This document shows positions 1 to 7,385 of a DNA stretch of 56,472 nucleotides, in pieces; position 1 is the first letter of the stretch, and every line of letters starts with the position of its first letter. The DNA comes from SAR202 cluster bacterium Casp-Chloro-G3 (GTDB lineage Bacteria > Chloroflexota > Dehalococcoidia > Lucifugimonadales > UBA3495), in assembly GCA_002816715.1 (NCBI GenBank), contig MUCJ01000033.1:1-56472 (forward strand), given 5' to 3'. A program made the translations under genes and the position numbers. The notes beneath the pieces are model-generated. The model saw only the letters and a list, made by a program, of their open reading frames with translations, searched no databases and was not told the DNA's origin.

Positions 1-7
1 TGTAAAC

Positions 8-73
8 GGCGGAGCAATAATGTACCGCAAGGGCGGTGAGATCAAGGCTGCGATGGCGGTTTGAAATTGTACC
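8..73 (+). repeat. IS21 left-end binding repeats L1 and L2
   Basis: Two direct copies of a 19-bp motif (8-26 and 55-73), each beginning GGCGG and ending GTACC. They match inverted copies at the other end of the element and are the probable binding sites for the IstA transposase. Confidence 0.85.
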
Positions 74-128
74 GCCCGAGGGCTTCTCCTTAAGCTAAGA
101 GTAATAGCTTGGAGGGAAGACCCGAGGG

Positions 129-1628
129 ATGTACATTGTGGATTTATACCGAAGAGTTCGTCAGGCCCACTTCATTGAAGGGAAGAGCATCCGTCAGGTA
201 GCTGGGATGTTCAACCTGCACCGCGATACGGTGAACAAGATGCTGGAGTACTCGGCGCCACCAGGCTACCGTCGCCAGCAGCCGCCACGGCGGCCGAAGC
301 TGGACCCCTACACCGGCATCATCGACCAGATCCTTCAATCGGACCAGGCCCGGCCCAAGAAGCAGCGCCACACCGCCCTGCGGATATTCCAGCGGCTGAA
401 AGCGGAGCACGGGTTCAGCGGCCAGTACACCATCGTCAAGGACTACGTGCGCCGGCACCGGATCTCTAGCCAGGAGATGTTCGTGCCTCTGGTGCATCCC
501 CCGGGGCAGGCCCAAGCCGACTTCGGAGAGGCCCAGGTGATCATCGATGGAGTGCTAATCAAGGCCCACTATCTGGTGGTGGACCTGCCCTACAGTGACG
601 CCTTCTACGTCCAGGCCTATCCCGGCGAGACCACCGAAGCCTTCTGCGACGGCCACAACTGGGCCTTCTCCTTTTTGGGGGGTGTGCCCCAGACGATCCT
701 TTACGACAATACCAAGCTGGCAGTGGCCCGGATTCTGGGCGACGGGAAGCGCCGGCTGACCCGGGTCTTCAGCGAGGTTCTGTCCCACTACCTGTTCGAC
801 CCCCGCTTCGGCCGCCCCGGCAAGGGCAACGACAAAGGCAAAGTGGAGAGTCTGGTGGGCTACGTGCGCCGCAATCTTTTCGTGCCCTTACCCGCCTTCG
901 AGAGCTTCCCGGCCCTGAATGCCTACCTTGATGCCCAGTGCCGGCAGCGACTGGAGTTGGTGCGGCCAGGACACACCCTGACCATCGGGGAGCGGCTGGA
1001 GCAGGAACGGGAGGCTCTGATGGATCTCCCCCTGACCCCCTACGATGCTTCGAACAAACAGTCGGGGCGGGTCAGCTCCCTCTCCCTGGTGCGCTACCAG
1101 GGCAACGACTACTCGGTGCCGGTGGCCTACGGTCACCGGGCGGTGCTGGTGCGGGGCTACGTCCACCAGGTGGTGATCAGCTGCGGAGAGCAGGTCATCG
1201 CCCGGCACCCCAGGTCCTACCAGAAGGGGGACTTCGTCTATGATCCAATCCACTATCTCCCCTTGTTGGAGCGTAAGATAGGGGCCCTGGACCAGGCGGC
1301 ACCTCTGGCGGGCTGGAACCTGCCCCCAGAGTTCGATACCCTGCGCCGTCTCCTGGAGTCCCGGATGGGTAAACGAGGCAAGCGGGAGTACGTCCAGGTG
1401 TTGCGATTGATGGAGACCTTCCCTCAGCCGGAGGTCCATCAGGGGGTCAGGGATGCCTTGCGGCTGGGGACCATCGGCTTCGACGCGGTCAAGCACCTGC
1501 TGCTGTGCCGCATCGAACACCGTCCCCCCCGGCTGGACCTGGCCGACTACCCCTACCTGCCCCGGGCCCGGGTGGCGACCACTTCAGCCAGCGCCTACCT
1601 GAGCCTGCTGGGAGGGAAGTCATCATGA
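129..1628 (+). CDS. istA: IS21-family transposase IstA
   Basis: DDE transposase of 499 residues that catalyses strand transfer of the IS21 element together with IstB. The N-terminus has a helix-turn-helix (roughly residues 15-40, with GKSIRQVAGMFNLHRDTV). A retroviral-integrase-type core follows: first Asp in QADFGEAQV, second Asp in LYDNTKLAV, and the Glu in GNDKGKVESLV, giving the DDE triad. Length is typical of the family and the frame is intact, so the element may be active. Its stop overlaps the istB start (ATGA), the usual IS21 coupling. It starts with ATG after a GGAGGGAAGA ribosome binding site. Confidence 0.95.
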   Translation: MYIVDLYRRVRQAHFIEGKSIRQVAGMFNLHRDTVNKMLEYSAPPGYRRQQPPRRPKLDPYTGIIDQILQSDQARPKKQRHTALRIFQRLKAEHGFSGQYTIVKDYVRRHRISSQEMFVPLVHPPGQAQADFGEAQVIIDGVLIKAHYLVVDLPYSDAFYVQAYPGETTEAFCDGHNWAFSFLGGVPQTILYDNTKLAVARILGDGKRRLTRVFSEVLSHYLFDPRFGRPGKGNDKGKVESLVGYVRRNLFVPLPAFESFPALNAYLDAQCRQRLELVRPGHTLTIGERLEQEREALMDLPLTPYDASNKQSGRVSSLSLVRYQGNDYSVPVAYGHRAVLVRGYVHQVVISCGEQVIARHPRSYQKGDFVYDPIHYLPLLERKIGALDQAAPLAGWNLPPEFDTLRRLLESRMGKRGKREYVQVLRLMETFPQPEVHQGVRDALRLGTIGFDAVKHLLLCRIEHRPPRLDLADYPYLPRARVATTSASAYLSLLGGKSS

Positions 1629-2416
1629 GCGACACTCCCCAGGTCCTGCTGGCCCATCACCTCAAGGCCCTGAAGCTGCCCACCTTCCTCAGGGAGTACG
1701 ATAAGGTGGCCCGCCAGTGCGCCCAGGAAGGAGTGGACCACACCGGCTACCTGCTGCGACTGGCGGAGTTGGAACTGATCCAGCGGGAGGGACGCATGGT
1801 GGAACGGCGCGTCAAGCTGGCCCGCTTCCCCGCCGTCAAGAGCCTGGACAGCTTCGACTTCCTGGCCATCCCCTCCCTGAACCAACCCCTGGTGCTGGAG
1901 TTGGCGCGCTGCGAATACGTAGAGCGTCGGGAGAACATCATCGCCCTGGGCAACAGCGGCACCGGCAAGACCCATGTGGCCCTGGGTTTGGGACTGGCCG
2001 CCTGCCAGCAGGGACTGAGCGTGGGATTCACCACCGCCTCCGCCCTGGTCCATGAACTGATGGAGGCCCGGGATGAACGACGCCTGTTGCAGGTACAGAA
2101 GCGGCTGTCCGCGCTGAAGCTGCTGATCATCGATGAGCTGGGCTTCGTGCCCCTGTCCAAGACCGGGGCGGAACTATTGTTTGAGGTCTTCAGCCAGCGC
2201 TACGAGCGGGGCTCTACGGTGGTCACCTCCAACCTGCCCTTCGACGAGTGGACCGAGGTGTTGGGCTCGGAACGTCTGACCGGGGCGCTGCTGGACCGCC
2301 TGACCCACCGGGTGCACATCCTGGAGCTGAACGGGGACAGCTACCGGCTCAAACAGAGCCGCCAGCGAAGCCGCCCGTCATCCCGAACCCCGGAGACGGA
2401 AACTACCAGCCTCTGA
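1625..2416 (+). CDS. istB: IS21-family helper ATPase IstB
   Basis: AAA+ ATPase of 263 residues, related to DnaC/DnaA, that assists IstA in target selection and strand transfer. Walker A is GNSGTGKTHVALG and Walker B is LLIIDELGF. The ATG at 1625 overlaps the istA stop by four bases (ATGA) and follows the GGAGGGAAG ribosome binding site inside the end of istA. An upstream in-frame extension from 1505 only overlaps istA and is rejected as the start. Length and motifs are typical and there is no frameshift. Confidence 0.95.
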   Translation: MSDTPQVLLAHHLKALKLPTFLREYDKVARQCAQEGVDHTGYLLRLAELELIQREGRMVERRVKLARFPAVKSLDSFDFLAIPSLNQPLVLELARCEYVERRENIIALGNSGTGKTHVALGLGLAACQQGLSVGFTTASALVHELMEARDERRLLQVQKRLSALKLLIIDELGFVPLSKTGAELLFEVFSQRYERGSTVVTSNLPFDEWTEVLGSERLTGALLDRLTHRVHILELNGDSYRLKQSRQRSRPSSRTPETETTSL

Positions 2417-2616
2417 CTGCACTGCCCGGCCAATCAGGGTGACCTGAATCTCGGCCAGTGAGGTCACAATGGCTCCGGCAATAGGATGCTGTCTGACCCC
2501 CTCAATCTCCAACGTTGCGCCCTGGACCAACCAACGGCTCATATCCCTGAAGTGTCTTTGCCTCGTTTAGCAAACCCTCTTATCTGTGTAACCCTACCCC
2601 ACATAACATCTCTGGT

Positions 2617-2659
2617 GGTACACAATTACTCCGCCCCGATGGTACGTTTTCTCTCCGCC
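2617..2659 (-). repeat. IS21 right-end binding repeats R2 and R1
   Basis: Two copies of the 19-bp IS21 end motif in inverted orientation relative to the left end, at 2617-2635 and 2641-2659. The element ends seven bases later with TTGACA, the complement of TGTCAA. Confidence 0.85.
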
Positions 2660-2747
2660 CTTGACAAGTGCTAGCTAAGGGGTAGAAAAAGTGAAAAAAC
2701 GGTGTACATTCTTAGCTTTTTTGAGCACAATCCAAACTGTGTCTGGG

Positions 2748-2756
2748 TGATATAAT
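2748..2756 (+). promoter_or_regulatory. Extended -10 promoter upstream of proA
   Basis: A perfect extended -10 box, TGATATAAT, with no good -35 at 17 bp. It sits about 160 bp before the proA start, just outside the insertion sequence, so the IS did not remove it. It is the best promoter candidate for proA and the small gene after it. Confidence 0.5.
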
Positions 2757-2918
2757 CCTATCAATCCATAGTCTAGTGTCGGTTCTAGCTGGACAACTAC
2801 CGGTTCATCGCAAAGCCAAAACGTATATTTTCTCTGTCGGTAACAATTTAGTGTTACTCTAGCAATCAGAACTGACCTTTTATTGGGTCAGCAGTCCATC
2901 ATAGGAGAATGCAAAGGC

Positions 2919-4199
2919 ATGGCCACCAGCGTTGAAGCACTGTCACTACTTGAAATGGGCAAGGCCGCTCAGCAATCGGCCCGTAAGCTTTCCCGATTGC
3001 CCAGCAGCACTCGCAACCAGGCCCTGCTCAACATCGCTGATGCCCTGGAACACGACCAGCAAAACGTGCTATCTGCCAACCAAAAGGACTACGCTGAGGC
3101 CCAGTCTGACGGGATGAACGAGGCAATGCTGGACCGGCTGTTGTTGTCACCGGAGCGCCTTGACGCGATGGCCCAGGACGTGCGCAGCATCGCAGGATTG
3201 GCCGACCCAGTGGGTGAAACCATCGAAAGCAAGACCCTGGACAACGGCCTGTACCTGGAAAAGCGCCGCGTGCCCCTGGGAGTCATCGCCAGCATCTACG
3301 AGAGCCGCCCCAACGTGACGGTGGATATAACCGCCCTGTGCTTAAAATCCGGCAACGCCTGTATTTTGCGGGGCGGCAAGGAAAGCCTCCACTCCAACAC
3401 TGCGCTGGTCAAGCTGATTCACCGGGCAATTGATCAGGCTGGCATTGCCAAAGAAACGGTACAGTACATCGACAATCCAGACCGAGCCTTGGTCAATACT
3501 TTGCTCCAAATGAAAGGTTATGTCAACTTGCTGATTCCCAGGGGAGGTCCCGGCTTGATCAAATTTGTGGCCGAGCACGCCACCATGCCGGTAGTTACCG
3601 GAGGCATTGGAGTTTGTCACACTTACATTGACCAGTCTGCCGACCTGAACATGGCTGCCGAGATCGTTTTCAACGCCAAAGTGCAGCGGCCCACCGTCTG
3701 CAACGCGCTGGACACGGTGCTGGTTCACGCGGGGATCGCCCCCAAATGCCTGCCTTTGATCGCCAGCCGATTGGGAGAAGCCGGGGTTGAACTGCATTGC
3801 GACCATCGAGCGTTGAGCATTCTGGGGCCACAGCCTCCCCCGAATATATTGCCAGCGACCGAAGAGGACTGGGGCAAAGAGTTCCTGTCGCTGACCGCCG
3901 CCATCAAGTTGGTTGACTCCCTGGACGACGCGCTGGCTCACATTGAGACCTACGGTTCCGGTCACTCCGACGCTATCATAACTGAAGACCAGGCCGCCGC
4001 TGACCGCTTCTTGGACGAGGTGGATTCCTGCGCAGTCTATGTTAATGCCAGTACCCGATTTACCGACGGCGCCCAGTTTGGCTTTGGGGCCGAAGTGGGC
4101 ATTAGCACCCAGAAATTCCACGCCAGAGGCCCGATGGGCTTGCGAGAACTAACGTCATACAAATGGCTGGTCAAGGGCACCGGCCAGATTAGGTCGTAA
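2919..4199 (+). CDS. proA: Glutamate-5-semialdehyde dehydrogenase (gamma-glutamyl phosphate reductase)
   Basis: NADPH-dependent reduction of gamma-glutamyl phosphate to glutamate-5-semialdehyde, the second step of proline synthesis, in the cytosol. The 426-residue protein is close to the usual ~417. It shows the family signatures RRVPLGVIASIYESRPN, an ILRGGKE stretch and the catalytic Cys in QRPTVCNALDTV, and ends with GPMGLRELTSYKW. I chose the ATG at 2919 (MATSVEAL) over an in-frame TTG at 2883, because AGGAGA lies 11-16 bases upstream and homologues begin near here. proB is not adjacent, which is unusual. The IS21 element lies 250 bp upstream without disrupting the gene. Confidence 0.95.
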   Translation: MATSVEALSLLEMGKAAQQSARKLSRLPSSTRNQALLNIADALEHDQQNVLSANQKDYAEAQSDGMNEAMLDRLLLSPERLDAMAQDVRSIAGLADPVGETIESKTLDNGLYLEKRRVPLGVIASIYESRPNVTVDITALCLKSGNACILRGGKESLHSNTALVKLIHRAIDQAGIAKETVQYIDNPDRALVNTLLQMKGYVNLLIPRGGPGLIKFVAEHATMPVVTGGIGVCHTYIDQSADLNMAAEIVFNAKVQRPTVCNALDTVLVHAGIAPKCLPLIASRLGEAGVELHCDHRALSILGPQPPPNILPATEEDWGKEFLSLTAAIKLVDSLDDALAHIETYGSGHSDAIITEDQAAADRFLDEVDSCAVYVNASTRFTDGAQFGFGAEVGISTQKFHARGPMGLRELTSYKWLVKGTGQIRS

Positions 4200-4204
4200 A
4201 TACT

Positions 4205-4510
4205 ATGGTTGACTTCAATTTCGAGCGCGAGGTGCGCACCCCTTACTCCGAAGCCTATGCCATCCTGGAAGATGACCGGCCCATTGGCCGAGCCGACATC
4301 CACTTCGCCTCGAACGTGGTTCACGTAACGCTGGTAGTGGACGAAAGCGTCACGCAAGAAGCTGTCCAGGAAATTATCGACACCATAGACGAAGACATGG
4401 CCGATGCCGTGGGCATAAATCGGGACGAGTTCATCATTCACGTGTTTCAGGGCCGGGAAACCGGCGTGTTCAGCGACAGCAGTTTCGGCGAGAACGGCAA
4501 AGAGCACTAA
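4205..4510 (+). CDS. Small conserved-looking protein of unknown function
   Basis: A 101-residue acidic protein that I do not recognise. It begins five bases after proA and is probably co-transcribed. The sequence predicts a short beta-rich half (SEAYAILEDDRPIGRADIHF, then VVHVTLVVDE) followed by an acidic helix and a strand (EFIIHVFQG). No signal peptide, membrane segment or metal motif is visible. Codon use resembles its neighbours, and the tight spacing argues that it is a genuine gene. No link to proline synthesis can be inferred beyond position. Confidence 0.7.
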   Translation: MVDFNFEREVRTPYSEAYAILEDDRPIGRADIHFASNVVHVTLVVDESVTQEAVQEIIDTIDEDMADAVGINRDEFIIHVFQGRETGVFSDSSFGENGKEH

Positions 4511-4514
4511 GAAA

Positions 4515-4627
4515 CTATCTCAAAAATCCGCCAATTAAAGCAAACAATCCTTCGACAAACTCAGGATGAGCGAGTTCCAAGTTAAAGACCGCTTGTGGTG
4601 AGCATGTCTCACCACATTTTGAGATAG
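4515..4627. repeat. 113-bp element with 11-bp terminal inverted repeats (MITE-like)
   Basis: Ends are perfect inverted repeats CTATCTCAAAA (4515-4525) and TTTTGAGATAG (4617-4627). Inside is a second hairpin with 8-bp arms GTGGTGAG/CTCACCAC (4595-4602, 4608-4615). It lies between two convergent genes and could also act as a bidirectional terminator. The inner segment CCTTCGACAAACTCAGGATG resembles a stretch near 13770, so the family may be dispersed. Confidence 0.6.
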
Positions 4628-4645
4628 CCACCAATCAGGGCCGTC

Positions 4646-5206
4646 TTAGATTGCGCTCAGCGCCTCTAACAGATTCGCAATGCTAGGCCGGTCTTCAGGC
4701 TGAGCGCTGCGGTACTCATAGCGGACTACGCCTTCACGGTCTATTACGAAATCGCCCCCAAGCTGCCTCAGGTCGCTGCGCTGAAAATGATAGCGACGAC
4801 CACGGAGCAGCAATTTCAAGTAAGTCCAGGCGGTCTTTGGCCCCAATACCTGAGTCCAAGACCCTTTGACCAACCCGTAGCCCCGGTAAACGTCCCGCTC
4901 CGGGTCGGACAACAGCGGAAAAGGCAGCCGCATTTGCCGGGCCAATTGGGCCAGGCGGGCCTTTGATTCAAAGGATATGATCAGCACCTCACCGCCGCTG
5001 GACTGAATCGCCCCATAATAACGCCGCAACTGCGACAGGTGCTCCCGGCAGGGCAGTCAAGCGAAATGGCGCAGAAATACCAGAAGCAACTTGCGGCCAC
5101 GAAAGTCGTACAGCGAGTGATACTCTGCATCGGGAGCAGGCAACGCGAAATCGGGCGCAGCCTGTCCAATCAAGAATACCGCCGATTTGGAAGTTTGGCT
5201 TGGCAA
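4646..5206 (-). CDS. Peroxiredoxin-like (AhpC/TSA-type) protein with in-frame UGA: candidate selenoprotein, U-x-x-C
   Basis: Thioredoxin-fold peroxiredoxin-like protein, about 186 residues if UGA is read through. The N-terminal part reads IGQAAPDFALPAPD...GRKLLLVFLRHFA, then an in-frame TGA (codon 50, 5057-5059), then LPCREHLSQLRRYYGAIQSSGG. In this family the segment is normally FLRHFxCxxCREH, so UGA sits exactly at the first redox-active Cys, giving U-L-P-C. The frame continues uninterrupted to ALSAI. Sec-containing relatives of this fold (SelL-type, AhpC-like) are known. A TTG start at 5206 follows GGGGA and fits the domain's N-terminus. The alternative is a pseudogene with a nonsense mutation; the position of the stop and the otherwise clean frame argue against that. 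Confidence 0.72.
5022..5050 (-). promoter_or_regulatory. Candidate bacterial SECIS hairpin after UGA codon 50
   Basis: Starting seven bases after the UGA the mRNA can form UGCC/GGCG, a GGGA bulge, GCA/UGC-type pairing, a C-U mismatch and CUG/CAG closing a small apical loop. If the last G-C pair opens, the loop is GUCGC, with GU at the loop start. The loop is about 21 bases from UGA, inside the window usual for bacterial SECIS elements. Folding was done by eye, so the call is tentative. Confidence 0.4.
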
Positions 5207-5255
5207 GAGAAATAATCCCCAGTCAGTTGGACCAAATAAGATCTGTCCCCATTAA

Positions 5256-5261
5256 ATTATA
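5256..5261 (-). promoter_or_regulatory. -10 box for the peroxiredoxin-like gene
   Basis: Minus-strand TATAAT, about 50 bases upstream of the TTG start. No convincing -35 is seen at 16-18 bp. Confidence 0.4.
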
Positions 5262-5348
5262 CCTGTCGTTGCATCCGAAAACTAAAATCGAAAAGCGATA
5301 ACCCGGTCTTCTGACAATTGCAGGTGTATTGCCAAATCGGTTTTGCTC

Positions 5349-5354
5349 TATAAT
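5349..5354 (+). promoter_or_regulatory. -10 box for the amidohydrolase gene
   Basis: TATAAT ending 14 bases before the ATG at 5369, so the expected leader is very short (about 8 nt). The -35 is weak. It is paired divergently with the minus-strand TATAAT at 5256-5261. Confidence 0.4.
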
Positions 5355-5368
5355 CCTGGGTAACGCTT

Positions 5369-6217
5369 ATGATTATCGACGCTCACTGCCACATACTGCC
5401 GGACAGTTTTCCGCGACGTCACGCTGCGCTATCATCGGTCGATGCCACCTACGCTAGTCTTTTCCCCAACGCCACTCCCAAAATGGCAACCGCTGAAAGC
5501 TTGATCAAGGCGATGCTAGAATCCGGAATTGATCGTTCTGTGGTAATGGGCATGGGTTGGGCCAACCGGGAACTGGCCCGGGAAGCAAACGACTACATCA
5601 TCGATTCGGTGGCAAATTTTCCCGACCGTTTGAGCGGTTTCTGCTCGGTTAACCCAGCCTGGGGCACCGATGCAGTAGCGGAGATGGATCGTTGCGCCAA
5701 GGCCGGTCTGCTGGGTGTCGGCGAGCTTCATCCTGACACCCAAGGGTTCGACATCACCGACCAGAAAGCGATGAAACCATTGATGAACCAAGCCAGAATG
5801 CTGGGGTGGCCGCTGCTGGTGCATGCCTCGGAACCGGTGGGCCACCTGTACCCAGGAAAGGGGTATACCACGCCAGACAAAGTCTACCGCCTGATTCAGA
5901 ATTTCCCAGACAACGTCATAATCTGCGCGCACTGGGGCGGCGGCCTGCCCTTCTACGCGCTGATGCCAGAAGTGCCCAAGGTGTTAAAGAACGTATATTT
6001 TGACTCGGCGGCGTCACCTTTTTTGTACCGCCAGGAAGTCTTCGCGGAAGTCGCCGGGTTGGTCGGCGCGGATAAGATCCTCTTCGGCACCGACTATCCG
6101 TTGATCGGCCACCGCCGCCTGCTGCAACAGGTGCAGGATGCCGACCTGGACGGTTCGGCCACAGCTGCCATCTTGGGCGGCAATGCTGCTGATCTGCTGG
6201 GCTTCCCCGCAAATTAG
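5369..6217 (+). CDS. Amidohydrolase-2 family metal-dependent hydrolase
   Basis: TIM-barrel hydrolase of 282 residues in the amidohydrolase-2/decarboxylase-like group. The N-terminal metal motif is DAHCH (residues 4-8). Further expected ligands are the His in LLVHAS, the His in ICAHWGG and the Asp in LFGTDYPL near the C-terminus. Substrate cannot be told from sequence; relatives hydrolyse or decarboxylate small cyclic or aromatic acids. The next gene starts 16 bases downstream, so it may be co-transcribed with the Mug-like glycosylase. No signal peptide is seen. Confidence 0.85.
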   Translation: MIIDAHCHILPDSFPRRHAALSSVDATYASLFPNATPKMATAESLIKAMLESGIDRSVVMGMGWANRELAREANDYIIDSVANFPDRLSGFCSVNPAWGTDAVAEMDRCAKAGLLGVGELHPDTQGFDITDQKAMKPLMNQARMLGWPLLVHASEPVGHLYPGKGYTTPDKVYRLIQNFPDNVIICAHWGGGLPFYALMPEVPKVLKNVYFDSAASPFLYRQEVFAEVAGLVGADKILFGTDYPLIGHRRLLQQVQDADLDGSATAAILGGNAADLLGFPAN

Positions 6218-6233
6218 GCCAAAGGGCATTCTA

Positions 6234-6791
6234 TTGGAAGAGTATACGACCCTACCTGACTACCTGGCCCAGGGCCTGGGTATTGTGCTGGTGGGCATCA
6301 ACCCTTCGGCGTACTCCGTCAGAGTCGGACACTACTTTGGCAACCCGCGCAATCGGTTCTGGGAGGCCCTGAATCGCTCCGGGATTGTTGGAAGGTCGCT
6401 TGCTCCAGAACAAGACTCGACCCTTATCCAGTATGGAATTGGCTTCACCGACGTGGTCAAGCGACCCACGCCCCAGGCTTCAGGTCTGAAGGCCGCCGAC
6501 TACCGGGAGGGGTGCCCCGTGCTGCGCGAGAAAATTCTAGAATATCAACCTCTAATCGCTTGCTTCCACGGGCTGACCGGCTACAAAGCGTTTCTCAAGT
6601 ACGGCGAAGCGTCCGACGAGAAGCCAGCGCTGGGCCGACAAGAGCGCAGCATCGGCAAGACCAGGCTGTTTGTCGTACCCAATCCCAGTCCGGCCAACGC
6701 TCAGTATTCGATGGATGACCTGGTGTACTGGTACCATCAACTTGGGCAGTTTCGCCAGGAGTTGCAGGAGTTGATAGATGGCGGCAACTGA
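6234..6791 (+). CDS. mug: G/U(T) mismatch-specific uracil-DNA glycosylase (Mug/TDG family)
   Basis: Base-excision glycosylase that removes uracil or thymine mispaired with guanine. The 185-residue protein shows the active-site motif GINPSAYS (near residue 20) and the second motif PNPSPAN, as in Mug/TDG enzymes. I prefer the TTG at 6234, seven bases after AAAGGG; the longer in-frame reading from 6138 overlaps the amidohydrolase and contains no family sequence. It overlaps the next gene by 14 bases, and with thpR and the AlkA-like gene forms a compact nucleic-acid repair and processing cluster. Confidence 0.88.
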   Translation: MEEYTTLPDYLAQGLGIVLVGINPSAYSVRVGHYFGNPRNRFWEALNRSGIVGRSLAPEQDSTLIQYGIGFTDVVKRPTPQASGLKAADYREGCPVLREKILEYQPLIACFHGLTGYKAFLKYGEASDEKPALGRQERSIGKTRLFVVPNPSPANAQYSMDDLVYWYHQLGQFRQELQELIDGGN

Positions 6792-7371
6792 CCACCAGAT
6801 TAGACTGTTCATTGCCATTGACCCGCCGGAAGAGGCCAGGCAAGTCCTGGCCGAGACCATTCAGGGACTGGAACAAGCCATTCCCAATGGAGTACGTTGG
6901 GTACAGCCGCACCGCATTCACCTCACCGTGAAATTCCTGGGTAATGTCTCCACTTCGGTGGTAGACGACATCTTGACCGCCATGCAACAAGCGACCAATG
7001 ATTGCCCGGACGGCAATTTCACCTTGAGCCTATCGGGGCTTGGAGTCTTCCCCGAATCAAGTAGACCCCGGGTGCTGTGGGCTGGCGTACAGGGTGACCT
7101 GAATTCCCTGGAGAAGTTGCATCTCGCGGTGGATCGTGCGGTTTCAAGGCTGGGGTTATCGCTGGACAAAGGGCCGTACCGGCCCCATTTGACCCTTGGG
7201 CGGCCTAGAGATAGTGTCCCTCAGCAACTACGGGGCGTAATTGGCGAAACAATCTCCAACTGGCCTTCCCTCGGCCCGGTGACCTGGCCGGTGGAATCGA
7301 TCCACTTGATGCAAAGCGTTTCAGAACCGGGCAGGCTCGAATATGTCACGCTCGGTTCATCATTCTTTTGA
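6778..7371 (+). CDS. thpR: RNA 2',3'-cyclic phosphodiesterase / 2'-5' RNA ligase (2H family)
   Basis: 197-residue 2H phosphoesterase acting on 2',3'-cyclic phosphate RNA ends. The two catalytic HxTx tetrapeptides are HLTV (after QPHRI) and HLTL (after GPYRP), spaced as the family requires. The N-terminus RLFIAIDPPEEAR is typical. The start overlaps the end of the Mug gene by 14 bases and its stop overlaps the possible upstream start of the next gene, indicating one operon. The link between this RNA-end enzyme and DNA repair neighbours is positional only. Confidence 0.9.
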   Translation: MAATDHQIRLFIAIDPPEEARQVLAETIQGLEQAIPNGVRWVQPHRIHLTVKFLGNVSTSVVDDILTAMQQATNDCPDGNFTLSLSGLGVFPESSRPRVLWAGVQGDLNSLEKLHLAVDRAVSRLGLSLDKGPYRPHLTLGRPRDSVPQQLRGVIGETISNWPSLGPVTWPVESIHLMQSVSEPGRLEYVTLGSSFF

Positions 7372-7385
7372 GTAAGCAGATACCG

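Larger units (their letters stand above)
1..2666 (+). mobile_element. IS21-family insertion sequence, complete
   Basis: A complete IS21-type element with istA and istB between matching termini. The left end begins TGTAAACGGCGGAG and the right end, read inward on the other strand, begins TGTCAAGGGCGGAG, so both ends start with TGT as IS21 ends do. Four copies of a 19-bp motif (consensus GGCGGAGNAATNNTGTACC) lie at 8-26, 55-73, 2617-2635 (inverted) and 2641-2659 (inverted), matching the family's multiple terminal repeats. About 200 bp after istB has no gene. Base 1 coincides with the left terminus, so the left target-site duplication is not visible. Confidence 0.93.

Noticed and set aside
3342-4121. 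259-codon minus-strand open frame over proA
   Set aside because: It lies wholly antisense to a clear proA gene and has no recognisable motif; the high GC content produces long shadow frames.
4646-5029. Peroxiredoxin-like gene treated as a 127-residue protein with a start at 5029
   Set aside because: The reading lacks the N-terminal half of the fold, which is present upstream in the same frame and separated only by one TGA at the catalytic position.
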